Shown here: in pieces, positions 6,551-15,886 of the stretch | Numbering within the stretch: position 1 is the first letter of the stretch | How the letters are laid out: each line of letters opens with the position of its first letter | From: Flagellimonas_B algarum | Lineage (GTDB): Bacteria; Bacteroidota; Bacteroidia; Flavobacteriales; Flavobacteriaceae | Direction: 5' to 3' | DNA: 64,000 bases | Assembly (NCBI RefSeq): GCF_040513375.1 | Contig: NZ_JBEVTG010000001.1 | Location: 248,001 to 312,000 of the forward strand | The notes under the pieces: generated by a model | What the model was told of the DNA's origin: nothing | Database searches by the model: none | What the model saw: only the letters and a program-made list of their open reading frames with translations | Program-made: the position numbers and the translations under genes

Positions 6551-8488
6551 TTACTCAAAAAGAAGGTTGTCGTTTAGAACGACGATCAGGGATCGTTGGT
6601 TTTGACGATGCAGCATTTCTAAGCAATACACCCCATTTTTGCAGTTGTTGAGGATGTTTTTCTCACCAAAACCGATCGCATAGGGAATGGCGGATGCCGC
6701 GACACCATGACTCACCAAATAGTTTTTTATGGCATCAGAGCGCGCTTGGGTCAGTCTGAAATTGGTGGCACTGCCGCCGCGACTGTCAGTATAGGTCTCG
6801 ATACGCAGTTGTACTTCCGGGAAGAGTTTGACCGCCTCGACTACCTTATCCAATTCAATGGCGATACTCGGGGTGATCTTTGATTTACCACGATCAAAAT
6901 AAAAACTACGAAGCTTGATGACCGTTTGGCCCTCCTTTTCCTCGACGATATCCTTGTAAGCGGTCAACCCGATATTCGAAGGCATTTCCTGCAATTGTTC
7001 CAGGGCCATCTCGGAATAGGTTTGGGAAAATACCGAAAACCGATCTTTCACCACTTCAAGGGTCGCCTCCTCTTGCCAAGGCACCTCAACCCGATAATCC
7101 CCTTCGTCGTTGGTTACCACTTCTTTCAATACCTGGCCTTGTGCGTCTTTCAAACGGACAATGGCCCGTTCTACGGGACTGTTGTTGATCGGCTGGATGA
7201 CCTTACCGTACAGGGCCAAGGTTTTAATACCCGGTTTTTCATCGACCATGAACCCGTAGATGTCATCACCGCCTTTGCCGCCTTCACGGTTGGAGGAGAA
7301 GTACCCTAGCAAGCCTTCACCGTGGTCACGGATGATAAAGCCAAAATCATCTTTATTGGAATTGATTTGTGCGCCCAGGTTGATGGGGATGGTAAATCGG
7401 TTCTCGACATCCAAATTGGATTTGTAGACATCCATACCGCCCATCCCATAAAAAACATCCGATGAAAAATAAAGGCTGTTATCGAAAAAGTAAGGAGCGA
7501 TCTCATTACCGGGAGAATTGATCCTTGGGCCGAGATTCACCGGTGCCGACATGATCTGACCGGCATTGGTATTGACGTAGTAGATATCGGTACCACCGTA
7601 GCCACCTTCCAATTCAGCCACGAAATACAAGCGTTCGCTCACTGGTTCGAAGAACGGATAGTAAAAGGAAGTACTGAGATCTTTCCATAAATATTGAAAA
7701 TCACCGTTCAGTTTTTGAAACCCTATGGCTAAGGTGTTCTTGCCATTGTCATCGAATTCCAATTTGCCATCAATCGCGTTCGAAAGCACGTAGAAGACCC
7801 CATTGAGCGTTTTGGAGAAAAAGGGGGTCGCCTTATGGAAATTCGATTGTTTCACATGAATAAACATGCCCGTACTGCCTACTTGGCCCACCTCATCGAT
7901 CTTTCCTGAAAAAAGATCCAAATAGGTTTCCCCACTGGGTATATAACTCTTCTTTTTACCCAACGGCCTGCCGCTGGTAAAAAGCAACTGATCATTGAAA
8001 AAGGCCGGCGAGAAATCGGATTGTGGACTATTGCTCTCCAAATTGAACACCCTAAACTCGATTTCATCCAAATCGGAGGCCGAATGCAACACATCTTGGT
8101 TGAACTCGCTGTTTTCGATCAATTCGGACGACAACTGGGTTTTCTTGGTATTCAAAAAGGCGTTTACCTGTTCATTGCCCGAAGTCTTCGAGAGGCTTTG
8201 CAACATCTTATTGAAATGATGGTCGCCCATGATGGAGTCGTTGGTAAAGACATCCATAAAATACGTTTTAGCTTTCTCGAAATCCTTTTGATTGAAATAG
8301 CTGTCAGCAAGGTTCAAATATTGTTGCGAACTCAATTGATGTCCTTTCGCAATATCCTTTTCGTAAGCGGCAATGGCCTGTTCGTAGGCATATTGGAAAA
8401 AGTAAGCGTCACCTTTTGATTTCTTCTCTTGGGCAACCGTAAAAGTAAGACCCATGAAAAAAAGTGCTATGCTACAACGTATCGACAT
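6551..8488 (-). CDS. OmpA-family protein with TPR and PD40/WD40-like repeats, partner of PorP/SprF
   Basis: A 645-residue envelope protein. A signal peptide (to about residue 19) is followed by TPR-like helices (about 25-120), a beta-propeller-like region with PD40-type repeats (about 160-420: GGYGGTDIYYV, GMGGMDVYKS, GGKGGDDIYGF), a CarboxypepD_reg-like domain (about 425-500) and a C-terminal OmpA domain (about 520-645) with TDSRGGSATNFRLTQARSD, the peptidoglycan-binding signature. The same architecture is found in T9SS and gliding genes paired with PorP/SprF proteins; it anchors outer-membrane parts to peptidoglycan. It follows the PorP/SprF gene by 10 bp and is last in the three-gene cargo cluster. 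Confidence 0.92.
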   Translation of the reverse strand: MSIRCSIALFFMGLTFTVAQEKKSKGDAYFFQYAYEQAIAAYEKDIAKGHQLSSQQYLNLADSYFNQKDFEKAKTYFMDVFTNDSIMGDHHFNKMLQSLSKTSGNEQVNAFLNTKKTQLSSELIENSEFNQDVLHSASDLDEIEFRVFNLESNSPQSDFSPAFFNDQLLFTSGRPLGKKKSYIPSGETYLDLFSGKIDEVGQVGSTGMFIHVKQSNFHKATPFFSKTLNGVFYVLSNAIDGKLEFDDNGKNTLAIGFQKLNGDFQYLWKDLSTSFYYPFFEPVSERLYFVAELEGGYGGTDIYYVNTNAGQIMSAPVNLGPRINSPGNEIAPYFFDNSLYFSSDVFYGMGGMDVYKSNLDVENRFTIPINLGAQINSNKDDFGFIIRDHGEGLLGYFSSNREGGKGGDDIYGFMVDEKPGIKTLALYGKVIQPINNSPVERAIVRLKDAQGQVLKEVVTNDEGDYRVEVPWQEEATLEVVKDRFSVFSQTYSEMALEQLQEMPSNIGLTAYKDIVEEKEGQTVIKLRSFYFDRGKSKITPSIAIELDKVVEAVKLFPEVQLRIETYTDSRGGSATNFRLTQARSDAIKNYLVSHGVAASAIPYAIGFGEKNILNNCKNGVYCLEMLHRQNQRSLIVVLNDNLLFE

Positions 8489-8498
8489 CTAAGTGAAA

Positions 8499-9470
8499 TT
8501 AAAAAAATCGTGGCGAATCAATTTGCTTCGGCTTCCCTTTTAACTTTTTATTGCGCTCCCTTGAGGCTCCTGAGTCGCCTCCCCTACCCAGGTAAAACTT
8601 CAGGATCGCTTCGTGCGACCCCCCACTGAACTCCCCAAGTCCATTGGTGTTATAATCGTAGGAATACCCCAAAAACAGCCCTGGCGAAATCTGGAACCCG
8701 GCCAGGCCACTCACCGCATTATCAATACGGTAGGCCGCCCCCAAGGTAAAGGCGTCCAAGAACAAAAAATTGGCCGATAGGTTGACATTGACCGGCAACC
8801 CATCCGTATAATTGATCAAAAACGCGGGTTTGAATTTGGTTCGGTCCGATAGTTCGAAGACATACCCCCCGATAAAGTTGTACTGGTTCTTGCCGTCTAC
8901 AACGGTGGCGACTTCGTCATTGAAAATGCCATCGGTCAAAAAGTTGGGCACTGAGATCCCCAAATACCAATCCGTTGAATACATAAAGGCCCCGGCCCCT
9001 ATGGTCGGGTAGAAGTTACTAAGATCTTGGCCCGTGATCAGGGGTTCACCCGGGTTTTGGAAATTCCCCTTTGAAAAGTCAAGGTTCAATAAGGACCCTC
9101 CGGCATTGACACCGAATGAAAGCCATGCCTCTTCCGATAAAACGACCTGGTACGAATAGGATACATCGATAAAGGTTTGGGTCGTAGGACCAAGAGCGTC
9201 GTTGACGACGTTAAAGCCCAAGCCCATTTTTTCATTGGCCAAAGGGATATTCGCGCCAAATCGAAGTGTTCGCGGGGCTCCTGGCACATCGATCCATTGA
9301 GAGCGGTAAAGGGCCGCTATCTCAGGACTTTCGACCGTACCGACATAGGCAGGATTGAAACTCCCGATGTTATACATGTATTGGGTATACTGCGGTTCCC
9401 TTTGGGCAACGCTTGTCAAGCCCGCCAACAACAGCAATACCACCATACTATGTCTAATCCTACTTTGCAT
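8499..9470 (-). CDS. PorP/SprF family T9SS outer-membrane protein
   Basis: A 323-residue beta-barrel protein of the PorP/SprF family. It has a signal peptide (about 1-22, LLLLAGLTSVAQ) and the family opening REPQYTQYMYNIGSFNPAYVG, then alternating beta-strands with AAYRID and FLGYSYDYNTNGLGEFSGGS. In Flavobacterium, SprF is needed to export the adjacent large adhesin SprB through the T9SS, and PorP/SprF genes usually sit next to the cargo they serve. Here the gene lies between the giant cargo gene, 14 bp upstream, and the OmpA partner, so a dedicated role for that cargo is likely. The last residues are basic (RERNKKLKGKPK). Confidence 0.93.
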   Translation of the reverse strand: MQSRIRHSMVVLLLLAGLTSVAQREPQYTQYMYNIGSFNPAYVGTVESPEIAALYRSQWIDVPGAPRTLRFGANIPLANEKMGLGFNVVNDALGPTTQTFIDVSYSYQVVLSEEAWLSFGVNAGGSLLNLDFSKGNFQNPGEPLITGQDLSNFYPTIGAGAFMYSTDWYLGISVPNFLTDGIFNDEVATVVDGKNQYNFIGGYVFELSDRTKFKPAFLINYTDGLPVNVNLSANFLFLDAFTLGAAYRIDNAVSGLAGFQISPGLFLGYSYDYNTNGLGEFSGGSHEAILKFYLGRGGDSGASRERNKKLKGKPKQIDSPRFF

Positions 9471-9484
9471 CCTGATCCTCCTGC

Positions 9485-12400
9485 TTATCGTATTATCTGA
9501 ATCCAGCCTTTCGTTACTTCCGACCCATCCCCTAAATCAAGGATATAGAAATAGGTCCCTTTGGGCAATTCGCCATTTTCCCCGGTTCCATCCCATCTTC
9601 CATCATATCCATTCGCTTTGAAAACGCTATTGCCATAGCGGTCGAAAACCTCAAAGGTATTGTTGGGGTACAGCTCTGGGCAATTGAGCACCAAAAAGTC
9701 GTTCACCCCGTCACCGTTCGGTGAAAATAAGTTACAAAGCGTTCCACAATCAAGACATTCACTTTGGCTAACGCTCAGGGTTGCCGTCGCCGTGTTGTTC
9801 GAACTGTCGAAATCCGAAGGTAGTGAGCTGATCAGTGTGGCGGTGTTCTGAAGGTTGCCGACCTGTCTAACGACAACGGTCAGTTCCAAAGTCACCGATG
9901 CCTCGGCCAGCATTTCATCGATACTCCATATTCCGGTACCCACATCGTATAGACCCGAAGAAGCGAAATGTGATACGTATTCGAAGCCCGAGGAATCATC
10001 GATCAAATCCGATATCGTGATATCGATGACCCGATCCATGGTCAAGTTAGTGACCGTTACAGTGAAGACCACATTGGTATTGACCAATGGGGTATCGAAA
10101 TCAACGGTCTTTTCGACCAAGAGATCAATGGGTATCGGGTTACAATCTTCGGTAAGGTTAGGGTCACAGGGATCCAAGGGATCACTGCCATCCATCACCT
10201 CATCGCCGTCGAGCAGTCCATCACCATCCGTATCCGGATTATCGGGATCTGTGCCCAAATCCCCTTCTTCGGCGGTAGTCAACCCATCTTCATCACAATC
10301 ACTATCGGGTAGGGCCATTCCACCAATCGAATCACAATCATCCAACGGATCGGTACCATCGGTAACTTCCTGTCCATCCAAAATCCCATCCCCATCCGTA
10401 TCCGGATTATTGGGATCCGTTCCAATATCTTCCTCGACCTCATCGGTCAGCCCGTCATTATCTGCATCGAGCACACAATCGATTACGGTAATGGTCACAT
10501 CAACGGATTGATCGGTACATGGGGCTTCGGCACCAACCGTTGTAAATCGGAAAACATAGTCCCCTTCAGGTAAGCCAGCAAAATCAACAACATTCTCAGC
10601 ATCGATAACCACCGAGCCCCCAGAAGGGTCGGTAATGATCGACCAGAGTCCGCTATCTTCCCCTTCCAAAGTGGTGTCAAGGTCCAATGTGGTCACCTCG
10701 CCTTCACCGGCCTCATTACAGGCAAAAGTGTCCGTTGGTGTCCCGGTCGAGGGTTCGATATTGACCATAGCTACCACTTCGGTACGGGCCGAAGGACAAC
10801 CGTTCGCGGTGGCCTCGACATAGAACGAGGTGGTCATATCGATACTCGGGGTGGTAAAGTTATTTCCGGTACCCAAAATCGTAGTGCTCGTTGGTGAATC
10901 GTACCAGTTGATGGTGGCTCCTACGGTTGCTTGGGCCTCCAGGTCAACCGTTCCCGACCCACAACGCAATCCACCGGCCGTACTATTGATGCTCGGGGTA
11001 CTATTCAAAACCAGCGTTATTTCGAGAACCGGACTCGCACAATCCACGCTATTGGTAGCGTCAGCATCATCGAAAAAGAACCCGTAATACGTACCTGGGG
11101 CAGTTACCATGTTACTTCTATGGGCACTGATCTGTAAGGGGTCTGAACTGGTACTCCAGGTCAAGACACTACCTGCCGGTGCGGTATTGGTTACGTAATC
11201 GTTCAAATCGGCATCCAAAACATCACAAAAGTTCGTGGGTTGATCCGGGTCCAGTTGCGGTGCACTATCACCGGCGTCGCAGGGTATCGAACAATCAATG
11301 ACAGAAACGATCAAGGTGGCCGATTGATCGACGCAAGGAGCAGCAGCTCCCGTAGTCGTATAGGTGAATTCGTAATTGCCTTCGGGTTGGTTGTTGAAAT
11401 TGACCAAATTGCTGGCGTTGATCGTAATGGAAGCCCCTGCCGGAGCATCGGTCAACACCCAGTTGCCAGCATCTTCTCCTGTTATCTGATCATCAAGATC
11501 GATAACACTGTCGCCATCGTCTGAATCACTACATGCAGACACGTTGGTCGTAATACCGGCCGAAGGTGTTTGATTGGCCACAATGGTTACGGTCAAGGTG
11601 GGGCTCACACAGTCGTTCAAATCGTCGAAAAAGAACCCAAAATACGTTCCACCGGTACTGACCACACTAGATGGCAAATGGTTACTATCGTTATCCAATC
11701 CGGTGCTGGAGGTACTCCACTTCAATTCAGCACCTGTCGGTGCGTTGCTGGCTACGTAATCATCCAAATCCTTGTTGAAAGCATCGCAGAACATCGTAGG
11801 TTCAGCAGCGTCCAAAACCGGGGCATTGGTGCCTGCGGCACAGCTGTCATCGTTCTGTAGGGTAATCGTCGCCGTATCTGAAATATCAACAGCTACTGCC
11901 GGAAGTAAATCGGCCATGCTGACCGACAGCGATTCATCGGCCTCGATGACCTCATCAGGAGTCGGGGTTACTGTAAACGTCTGCATTTCGCCCGCATCAC
12001 CATCGAAATTGAGCAATCGATTGGTTACCGCACTGTAATCGTTATCGGCTACCGTAGCCGAGCCATCGTTGGTCGATACCCTCAAGGTAAAGCCGCCGAC
12101 TACGTCGATATCCAAAGAAGCAGTTACGGTAATCGGTCCGTCATCTTCAAATGACGCTACATCGGCAATTGTTACCACAGCTGTATCGTCGTCAGTATTC
12201 GATCCTGTGATCTGTTGATCGGCCAAAACATCATAAGCGGCATCACTGGCTGCGTCATCAACACTAAAGGTAATATCGTAATTCTGGGTGCCGTCAACAC
12301 GATTGTCGTCAACACCGGTAATGGTAACCGGCTGGGGCGAGGAGAAGTTAGCTGCATTGAACGAAATCGAGCTAGGTGAAACGGTAGCTTCATCGGTATT

Positions 12401-14335
12401 GTCGGAAGCGATGTTTATCGTGACATTGGCAATAGGTTCGGATTCCAAAACGACAAAGACCGTATCGCTCGAGCCCGTTTCGGAAGTGATGGTACTGCCG
12501 TCGGATTCGGTAATCGTAAAATTCGCGGTATCGTCATCCGTATTGGTCACCGAAAGGTCGGCCACATCGCCGGCACCCAAGGCATCATAGGCCGCATCGC
12601 CCGAGGTCGGGTCGCCCGTGGTCAGCGTATAGTTCACGTTGCCGTCGACGATCGCATCGTCCAATCCCGTTACCACCAGATCGACTCCGGTGTCCCAGTT
12701 CGTATTGTTCAAGACCACGCTGGCCGCACCACTGCCCTCAGAGGTGTCGTAGCCCGTGATCGGTATGGTCACCGCAGCGGTAGGCTCACTGTCCAAGGTA
12801 AAGCTGAAGGTCGCCTGGCCACCGGTCTCGTCGGTCGTACCCGTGGTCGGCGTTACGTTGATGCCCACCGTATCGTCATCGTTGTTGGTCACCGAAAGGT
12901 CGGCCACATCGCCGGCACCCAAGGCATCATAGGCCGCATCGCCCGAGGTCGGGTCGCCCGTGGTCAGCGTATAGTTCACGTTGCCGTCGACGATCGCATC
13001 GTCCAATCCCGTTACCACCAGATCGACTCCGGTGTCCCAGTTCGTATTGTTCAAGACCACGCTGGCCGCACCACTGCCCTCAGAGGTGTCGTAGCCCGTG
13101 ATCGGTATGGTCACCGCAGCGGTAGGCTCACTGTCCAAGGTAAAGCTGAAGGTCGCCTGGCCACCGGTCTCGTCGGTCGTACCCGTGGTCGGCGTTACGT
13201 TGATGCCCACCGTATCGTCATCGTTGTTGGTCACCGAAAGGTCGGCCACATCGCCGGCACCCAAGGCATCATAGGCCGCATCGCCCGAGGTCGGGTCGCC
13301 CGTGGTCAGCGTATAGTTCACGTTGCCGTCGACGATCGCATCGTCCAATCCCGTTACCACCAGATCGACTCCGGTGTCCCAGTTCGTATTGTTCAAGACC
13401 ACGCTGGCCGCACCACTGCCCTCAGAGGTGTCGTAGCCCGTGATCGGTATGGTCACCGCAGCGGTAGGCTCACTGTCCAAGGTAAAGCTGAAGGTCGCCT
13501 GGCCACCGGTCTCGTCGGTCGTACCCGTGGTCGGCGTTACGTTGATGCCCACCGTATCGTCATCGTTGTTGGTCACCGAAAGGTCGGCCACATCGCCGGC
13601 ACCCAAGGCATCATAGGCCGCATCGCCCGAGGTCGGGTCGCCCGTGGTCAGCGTATAGTTCACGTTGCCGTCGACGATCGCATCGTCCAATCCCGTTACC
13701 ACCAGATCGACTCCGGTGTCCCAGTTCGTATTGTTCAAGACCACGCTGGCCGCACCACTGCCCTCAGAGGTGTCGTAGCCCGTGATCGGTATGGTCACCG
13801 CAGCGGTAGGCTCGCTGTCCAAGGTAAAGCTGAAGGTCGCCTGGCCACCGGTCTCGTCGGTCGTATCCGTGGTCGGCGTTACGTTGATGCCCACCGTATC
13901 GTCATTTAAAAAGGAACTGCTTCCAAAAGCATCTAAAATGGTCGCATTGGCACTTGGCGCCGACAAACTCACACTCACCACCTCATCGGATTCAACGATA
14001 TCGTCCCCATTGGTGGTGACATCGATGAATTGGGTCGTAGTCAATCCTGGTGGAAAAGTCACCGTACCCCCGGTTCCGTTTTCATTTCCCCCACTAATGG
14101 TATACAAAACGGTAACGGCTTCGATAGGGACAATGATATCGGCTTGGTCCAATGTGACCGAAAAGGTAATCGTAGCCGTACCGGTATCCCCCTCATTGAC
14201 ATCGGCAGGGTCGTTGATCGAAATTTGTTGTCCTTGGACCCAGGTCGCACATAGCAAAGCCAGACCAATCATAAATCGGCCTATTGGCTTGACAGCTTTT
14301 AAGAATGGGAAGGGCACCGGTTTTGTGTTGTTCAA
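9485..14335 (-). CDS. Giant repetitive T9SS cargo protein (Calx-beta-like repeats, TSP3, DUF11, type B sorting domain)
   Basis: A 1616-residue surface or secreted protein. Its signal peptide ends near GQQISIND (about 35). Calx-beta-like modules fill about 36-830, including four 114-residue copies (about 145-597). Cysteine-bearing Ig-like modules follow (about 830-1285), then thrombospondin type 3 calcium-binding repeats (about 1288-1400, DADNDGLTDEVEEDIGTDP), a DUF11 domain (about 1402-1518) and a C-terminal type B sorting domain (about 1530-1616: LFSPNGDGVNDFLVLN, FDRYGNSVF, LPKGTYFYIL) for export through the T9SS. It is adhesin-like and comparable in plan to SprB. A TAG lies just upstream in frame, so the start is the TTG at 14335 or the ATG at 14272; the TTG gives the better signal peptide because it adds basic residues. 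Confidence 0.93.
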   Translation of the reverse strand: MNNTKPVPFPFLKAVKPIGRFMIGLALLCATWVQGQQISINDPADVNEGDTGTATITFSVTLDQADIIVPIEAVTVLYTISGGNENGTGGTVTFPPGLTTTQFIDVTTNGDDIVESDEVVSVSLSAPSANATILDAFGSSSFLNDDTVGINVTPTTDTTDETGGQATFSFTLDSEPTAAVTIPITGYDTSEGSGAASVVLNNTNWDTGVDLVVTGLDDAIVDGNVNYTLTTGDPTSGDAAYDALGAGDVADLSVTNNDDDTVGINVTPTTGTTDETGGQATFSFTLDSEPTAAVTIPITGYDTSEGSGAASVVLNNTNWDTGVDLVVTGLDDAIVDGNVNYTLTTGDPTSGDAAYDALGAGDVADLSVTNNDDDTVGINVTPTTGTTDETGGQATFSFTLDSEPTAAVTIPITGYDTSEGSGAASVVLNNTNWDTGVDLVVTGLDDAIVDGNVNYTLTTGDPTSGDAAYDALGAGDVADLSVTNNDDDTVGINVTPTTGTTDETGGQATFSFTLDSEPTAAVTIPITGYDTSEGSGAASVVLNNTNWDTGVDLVVTGLDDAIVDGNVNYTLTTGDPTSGDAAYDALGAGDVADLSVTNTDDDTANFTITESDGSTITSETGSSDTVFVVLESEPIANVTINIASDNTDEATVSPSSISFNAANFSSPQPVTITGVDDNRVDGTQNYDITFSVDDAASDAAYDVLADQQITGSNTDDDTAVVTIADVASFEDDGPITVTASLDIDVVGGFTLRVSTNDGSATVADNDYSAVTNRLLNFDGDAGEMQTFTVTPTPDEVIEADESLSVSMADLLPAVAVDISDTATITLQNDDSCAAGTNAPVLDAAEPTMFCDAFNKDLDDYVASNAPTGAELKWSTSSTGLDNDSNHLPSSVVSTGGTYFGFFFDDLNDCVSPTLTVTIVANQTPSAGITTNVSACSDSDDGDSVIDLDDQITGEDAGNWVLTDAPAGASITINASNLVNFNNQPEGNYEFTYTTTGAAAPCVDQSATLIVSVIDCSIPCDAGDSAPQLDPDQPTNFCDVLDADLNDYVTNTAPAGSVLTWSTSSDPLQISAHRSNMVTAPGTYYGFFFDDADATNSVDCASPVLEITLVLNSTPSINSTAGGLRCGSGTVDLEAQATVGATINWYDSPTSTTILGTGNNFTTPSIDMTTSFYVEATANGCPSARTEVVAMVNIEPSTGTPTDTFACNEAGEGEVTTLDLDTTLEGEDSGLWSIITDPSGGSVVIDAENVVDFAGLPEGDYVFRFTTVGAEAPCTDQSVDVTITVIDCVLDADNDGLTDEVEEDIGTDPNNPDTDGDGILDGQEVTDGTDPLDDCDSIGGMALPDSDCDEDGLTTAEEGDLGTDPDNPDTDGDGLLDGDEVMDGSDPLDPCDPNLTEDCNPIPIDLLVEKTVDFDTPLVNTNVVFTVTVTNLTMDRVIDITISDLIDDSSGFEYVSHFASSGLYDVGTGIWSIDEMLAEASVTLELTVVVRQVGNLQNTATLISSLPSDFDSSNNTATATLSVSQSECLDCGTLCNLFSPNGDGVNDFLVLNCPELYPNNTFEVFDRYGNSVFKANGYDGRWDGTGENGELPKGTYFYILDLGDGSEVTKGWIQIIR
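12546..13905. repeat. Four tandem 342-bp repeats within the cargo gene
   Basis: Units begin at 12546, 12888, 13230 and 13572, each 342 bp or 114 codons; the last stops at about 13905. By eye the first three are identical, and the fourth, nearest the gene start, differs at two sites, one silent and one changing Gly to Asp (TPTTGTT to TPTTDTT). The unit is GC-rich (38 of 60 bases in 12601-12660, against 28 of 60 in 12121-12180). Such identity points to recent expansion or continued homogenisation, so copy number may vary between strains and assemblies. Confidence 0.97.
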
Positions 14336-14454
14336 ATCAAGTTTCCAGTTGAATTTAGGCTAGCTCCAATATTACTAAAAAATGCAGGAATTGACCAACT
14401 TTAGGGATTAAATCGATGTTTCTTGGACAAACTACACGAATAGTCAAAACCGTT

Positions 14455-15339
14455 TTAATCTACTGTGGCTGAAGCGCTTTCCGCTTCACGATCGATTTTT
14501 CGCACCAAGCCTTGCAGTACCTTACCCGGACCGACTTCCGTAAATCGTTTGGCGCCGTCGGCTATCATATGCTGTACGCTCTGCGTCCATTTGACCGGTG
14601 CGGTCAATTGGGCGATCAGGTTCTCTTTGATTTCAGAGGAACTCGACACCGCCGAGGTGGTCACGTTTTGATAGATCGGGCAGTTGGGTTCATTGAATTG
14701 GGTATCGGAAATCGCCGCCGCCAGTTCTTCTCGCGCGGGTTCCATCAATGGGCTGTGAAACGCACCCCCTACCGGTAGTACCAATGCCCGTCTTGCGCCT
14801 GCTTCCTTGAGTGTTTCACAAGCGGCATTGACCGCTTCGATCTCGCCTGAAATGACCAATTGGCCCGGACAATTATAATTCGCAGGAACTACGATACCTG
14901 AAGTTTCGGAACAGATATTCTCAACGACCTGGTCTTCAAGTCCCAAAACGGCCGCCATAGTACTCGGGGCCGCCTCACAAGCCTTCTGCATGGCCATGGC
15001 CCTTTTTGCGACCAGTGAAAGACCATCTTCAAAGTTCAAGGTACCGTTCGCGACCAGGGCGGAAAACTCCCCTAAGGAATGACCAGCCACCATATCGGGT
15101 CGAAAGGCATCCCCCATGACTTTCGCCATGATCACCGAATGCAAGAAAATCGCCGGCTGGGTCACCTTGGTCTGCTTAAGATCTTCAGGGGTACCCTCGA
15201 ACATGGTATCGGTGATCAAGAATCCTAGAATATCATTAGCGTCTTCGAATAGCTCTTGGGCGATCGGATGGTTTTCATAAAGATCCAATCCCATCCCTAC
15301 AAATTGGGCTCCCTGACCGGGAAAAACATATGCATTCAT
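14455..15339 (-). CDS. fabD: Malonyl-CoA:ACP transacylase
   Basis: A 294-residue FabD, cytoplasmic, which moves the malonyl group from CoA to acyl carrier protein to feed fatty-acid elongation. The sequence shows FPGQGAQFVGMG at the N-terminus, the nucleophile motif GHSLGEFSALVANG with Ser88, the GGAFHSPLM histidine motif near residue 200, and TEVGPGKVLQGLV at the C-terminus. Length matches the family. It lies 32 bp after the gamma-carbonic-anhydrase-like gene and may be read from the sensor kinase operon. There is no fab cluster around it. Confidence 0.96.
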   Translation of the reverse strand: MNAYVFPGQGAQFVGMGLDLYENHPIAQELFEDANDILGFLITDTMFEGTPEDLKQTKVTQPAIFLHSVIMAKVMGDAFRPDMVAGHSLGEFSALVANGTLNFEDGLSLVAKRAMAMQKACEAAPSTMAAVLGLEDQVVENICSETSGIVVPANYNCPGQLVISGEIEAVNAACETLKEAGARRALVLPVGGAFHSPLMEPAREELAAAISDTQFNEPNCPIYQNVTTSAVSSSSEIKENLIAQLTAPVKWTQSVQHMIADGAKRFTEVGPGKVLQGLVRKIDREAESASATVD

Positions 15340-15371
15340 TTCCTATTGGTTTGAGGGGCTAAAATAGCCAA

Positions 15372-15881
15372 TTATTTGAACCAGCTGGCGTATTTTACAT
15401 AGTTGTTCGCAATACGGTCGATTTCGCCGGAACTCAGTTCTTTGCTGACATCTTTGAGCTTTTTGGCAGGCATTCCTGCATAGATGGTTCCTGAGGGCAC
15501 GGTGGTGCCCTGGGTGACTACCGCACCGGCCGCGATGATCGAATTGCTTTCAATGACACAATCATCCATAACGATGGCCCCCATTCCGATCAAGACATTG
15601 TCTTTTATGGTACAACCATGAACAATGGCATTATGGCCAATGGAGACGTTGTTGCCGATCGTCGTCGGGGCTTTTTTATAGGTACAATGAATCACCGCCC
15701 CATCCTGTACGTTGACCTTGTTCCCCAATTTGATGAAATGGACATCACCCCTTAGCACCGCATTGAACCAGATGCTGCATTCATCCCCCATGGAGACTTC
15801 GCCGACAATAGTGGCATTGGCCGCGATAAAACAATTTTCCCCGATTTGGGGATGTTTCCCATTTACCTCTTGAATGATCAT
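15372..15881 (-). CDS. Gamma-carbonic-anhydrase-like hexapeptide-repeat protein
   Basis: A 169-residue left-handed beta-helix protein of the gamma-CA / YrdA family. Hexapeptide repeats run from about 15 to 145 (IGENCFIAANATIVGEV, WFNAVLRGDVHFIKLG, SIGHNAIVHGCTI, IGMGAIVMDD). The trimer metal-site histidines can be placed at IHCTYKK, IGHNAIVH and VHGC. Family members bind Zn2+ or Fe2+, and only some have carbonic anhydrase activity, so the reaction is uncertain. It begins 5 bp after the response-regulator gene, implying co-transcription. Confidence 0.9.
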   Translation of the reverse strand: MIIQEVNGKHPQIGENCFIAANATIVGEVSMGDECSIWFNAVLRGDVHFIKLGNKVNVQDGAVIHCTYKKAPTTIGNNVSIGHNAIVHGCTIKDNVLIGMGAIVMDDCVIESNSIIAAGAVVTQGTTVPSGTIYAGMPAKKLKDVSKELSSGEIDRIANNYVKYASWFK

Positions 15882-15886
15882 AGCAC

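Noticed and set aside
12546..13905. Tandem repeats considered as a CRISPR array or mobile element
   Set aside because: Units are 342 bp, in frame, without spacers, and encode a protein module; no cas or transposase gene is near.
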